A stretch of 13,826 bases of DNA. It comes from Actinomycetes bacterium. Lineage in GTDB: Bacteria; Actinomycetota; Actinomycetes; Propionibacteriales; Propionibacteriaceae. Location of the stretch: contig JAEZZG010000025.1 in assembly GCA_023442485.1 (NCBI GenBank), positions 1-13,826 on the forward strand, read 5' to 3'. The notes below the pieces were generated by a model. That model saw only the letters and a list, made by a program, of their open reading frames with translations, made no database searches and had not been told where the DNA came from. Of this stretch, positions 12,056-13,826 are shown piece after piece; position 1 is the first letter of the stretch, and each line of letters opens with the position of its first letter. Position numbers and translations under genes: made by a program.

Positions 12056-13826
12056 AATCGATCAGTATTCGCGCATTCACGTTCCTATTCCGGCCTGTTC
12101 ATCCTGGTAGTCATCGTCTCCGTGCTCGCCGGGATGGTGTCGTCGTCATTCGCCGTCGCAGCTCCAAATGACGGTCAATACCCGTATCAGGAGGTGTGGA
12201 CAAACAACAACCACACCACCGTTTTTGACGGCACCTTGCCCACCACGAACCCGTTCCCTGACGTCGTCTCCGACGATGAACTCGACCGCTACTTCGCCTC
12301 GCGCACCGAAGGGGAGAATAACCAGCTCGACCACGTGTACGTGACCTACCGCGCCACCTACTCTGACGGAAGCACTGTTATCTCAACCAAGGGCTTCGGC
12401 AACGTCAAAGACCTCATCAAACTCGAAGGTTTCGTCGTTTTTGAACCCGTCGTAGGCAACAAGGATTGGCCATACTCCCGCACCTCATTCTCAGCTTGGG
12501 CAGGTGGGTGGCCAGCCGCCCGCGCTGACAACGGCGGGCTAATCTCCAAGCCGTATCTCCTCGCCACAACCACCGGGATTCTCAACGGCGACACAGCCCA
12601 TCCGGTCTCTTCAACCCCTGACGACGTCAGACGCGGCCAGCCCATCATCGGCATGTACGAGATCACCCATCGTCAGTACCTGAGATTCGAGTCCACCTTC
12701 GATCGTCCCTACAACGTCGCCCAAATGATCGTCCACCCGATCAAAGAAACCCGAAACTCAAGCGGAACCTCCAAGGTCGAATCGAGTATGGACGTCCATT
12801 ACCTCAACGCCAAGGCTTCGGTTGACTTCCATTTCGTCGACGATTTCGCCTACCGAGGCTTCGACAAGGCCACCGTCAGTGACAGCGGCGAGCTAGAACT
12901 TCCGCAAGGAGCCCTAGCCCCTGACCAGCCCCTGCCCGAGCGTAGCGCCGGAACTGCGGTTTATTCCGATGCAGCCTTCTCGGTCAAGGACCTGCAAGAC
13001 CTAGCCGACCCGACCTCCTCAGGCCCCTCCTTCTTCTACCTCCAAGAAGGAGACAGGGTGGCCCCCTATGAGCCGCGTTCGCCGATCCTTCGTCCTGAAG
13101 GGGATTACTCCGCCGCTATCCAGGGTGTCTCCGGTGACGTCCTCAAAGGCGTGACCAAGGAATCTGCGGATTTCCTGACGTCACAATTCTTCACCGACAC
13201 TGACCGGGAGCCAGTATGGAGCACCCTGGTCAACACCAAGATTCCCGGATATGTCTACATCGACAATGACCTCGACAAACTGCCCGAAGGCTCCACCTAC
13301 CGCGAACGCGGGAACTGGGTGATGTCGCGGGCAATGTCGGAATCTGGACAGATCCTCGATAACAAGCATTACTACCTGACTTACCGCCCGATTCCGGCCA
13401 AGGTGCGCATCCTCAAGACTGACGCAGTGACCGGTAATCCGCTCGAAGGAGCTGAGTTTACGCTCAGTTACCGTCACCCCAGTGGGAAACTCGTGACCGT
13501 CGCGGAAAACCTGAGGACGGATGAAGACGGTGTCATCGCTATTGGTGATCAGGAAGCGAGCGTCGAGTATTTGAAGCAGCTTGCGGCCAAACCCGAGGCG
13601 ATGAAGCAGTGGCAGCGGCACATCTATGTTGACGGCGATAACTACTACTTGTTGCCGGGCACCTATGTTCTGCACGAGACGGCTGCCCCGGACGGTTACC
13701 AGGTGACCGAAGACGTTGAGTTCACCGTCGAGGTTGACACGAATGAGGCTGGACAGGTCGTTCAGGTGAGTGTGGCTGATCAGCCGGAGCCGACTCCGAC
13801 TCCGACTCCTACACCTACTCCTACAC
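12053..13826 (+). CDS. Secreted surface protein with SpaA-type domain, 3' end missing
   Basis: The frame is open for 591 codons from TTG 12053 to the right edge. A signal peptide is clear: basic start (R3, H8, R10), hydrophobic core about 14-28 and cleavage near A-V-A-A before PND at 38. Residues about 40-445 form a large extracellular region of no family I recognise. Residues about 449-578 are a SpaA/prealbumin-like domain: VRILKTDAVTGNPLEGAEFTL, then YVLHETAAPDGYQVTEDVEFTV and VSVADQPEP. This fold is typical of Gram-positive pilins and adhesins and usually carries a Lys-Asn isopeptide bond with a catalytic Glu. Here K455 and E542 are present and the third position appears to be D576. A Pro-Thr stalk starts at 580 and leaves the window, so a sortase signal is presumed but unseen. 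The start is ambiguous because of the adjoining G7 tract. Confidence 0.85.
   Translation, partial: MNRSVFAHSRSYSGLFILVVIVSVLAGMVSSSFAVAAPNDGQYPYQEVWTNNNHTTVFDGTLPTTNPFPDVVSDDELDRYFASRTEGENNQLDHVYVTYRATYSDGSTVISTKGFGNVKDLIKLEGFVVFEPVVGNKDWPYSRTSFSAWAGGWPAARADNGGLISKPYLLATTTGILNGDTAHPVSSTPDDVRRGQPIIGMYEITHRQYLRFESTFDRPYNVAQMIVHPIKETRNSSGTSKVESSMDVHYLNAKASVDFHFVDDFAYRGFDKATVSDSGELELPQGALAPDQPLPERSAGTAVYSDAAFSVKDLQDLADPTSSGPSFFYLQEGDRVAPYEPRSPILRPEGDYSAAIQGVSGDVLKGVTKESADFLTSQFFTDTDREPVWSTLVNTKIPGYVYIDNDLDKLPEGSTYRERGNWVMSRAMSESGQILDNKHYYLTYRPIPAKVRILKTDAVTGNPLEGAEFTLSYRHPSGKLVTVAENLRTDEDGVIAIGDQEASVEYLKQLAAKPEAMKQWQRHIYVDGDNYYLLPGTYVLHETAAPDGYQVTEDVEFTVEVDTNEAGQVVQVSVADQPEPTPTPTPTPTPT
13790..13826 (+). 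repeat. Pro-Thr codon repeat at the right edge
   Basis: CCGACT occurs three times and passes into CCTACA/CCTACT units up to the last base. It encodes alternating Pro and Thr, the same kind of stalk as at the left edge in opposite orientation. Copy number beyond the window is unknown. Confidence 0.8.

Overview
The window looks like chromosomal DNA of a moderately high-GC Gram-positive actinobacterium. The evidence is GC-rich third codon positions, TTG and GTG starts, a BCCT carrier and a DUF2254 protein of actinobacterial type, and two large exported proteins with Pro-Thr stalks, one carrying a SpaA-type pilin fold. An Actinomycetaceae-like genus is a guess from style only; there is no rRNA or other marker. 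Both window ends fall inside Pro-Thr codon repeats, and the genes they belong to run off the edges, so the window may be a whole contig that broke at repeats.

Layout: (1) 1-1138, minus strand: 5' part of a secreted surface protein of unknown family. (2) 1559-3091, plus: DUF2254 membrane protein. (3) 3088-3476, minus: decayed N-terminal remnant of a DHA2-type MFS transporter. (4) 3617-4468, minus: NfsA-like nitroreductase, divergent from (5) 4605-5540, plus: cation diffusion facilitator. (6) 5609-6709, minus: self-inhibited Fic AMP-transferase with a C-terminal winged helix, preceded by an array of TGTCGAAA palindromes. (7) 6841-7446: no convincing gene; a strong hairpin, a terminator-like hairpin and a possible gene remnant. 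(8) 7531-9633, plus: BCCT compatible-solute carrier. (9) 9880-10434, plus: NADPH-dependent FMN/quinone reductase with a near-consensus promoter overlaid by a perfect palindrome. (10) 10589-11842, minus: C-terminal half of a DHA2 MFS transporter fused to two CBS domains. (11) 12053-13826, plus: SpaA-domain surface protein, cut by the window end.

The middle is a mosaic of single-gene units: metal and osmolyte transport, two flavin oxidoreductases and a Fic enzyme. No operon of more than one gene is evident, because almost every neighbouring pair is convergent or divergent. The four points most worth follow-up are: the 41-bp-spaced palindromes upstream of fic, which may be autoregulatory; a G7 tract at the start of the SpaA-type gene, where losing one G would put a better-placed ATG in frame; the half-transporter fused to CBS domains, with an MFS N-terminal fragment 7 kb away; and the operator overlapping the promoter of the FMN reductase gene.
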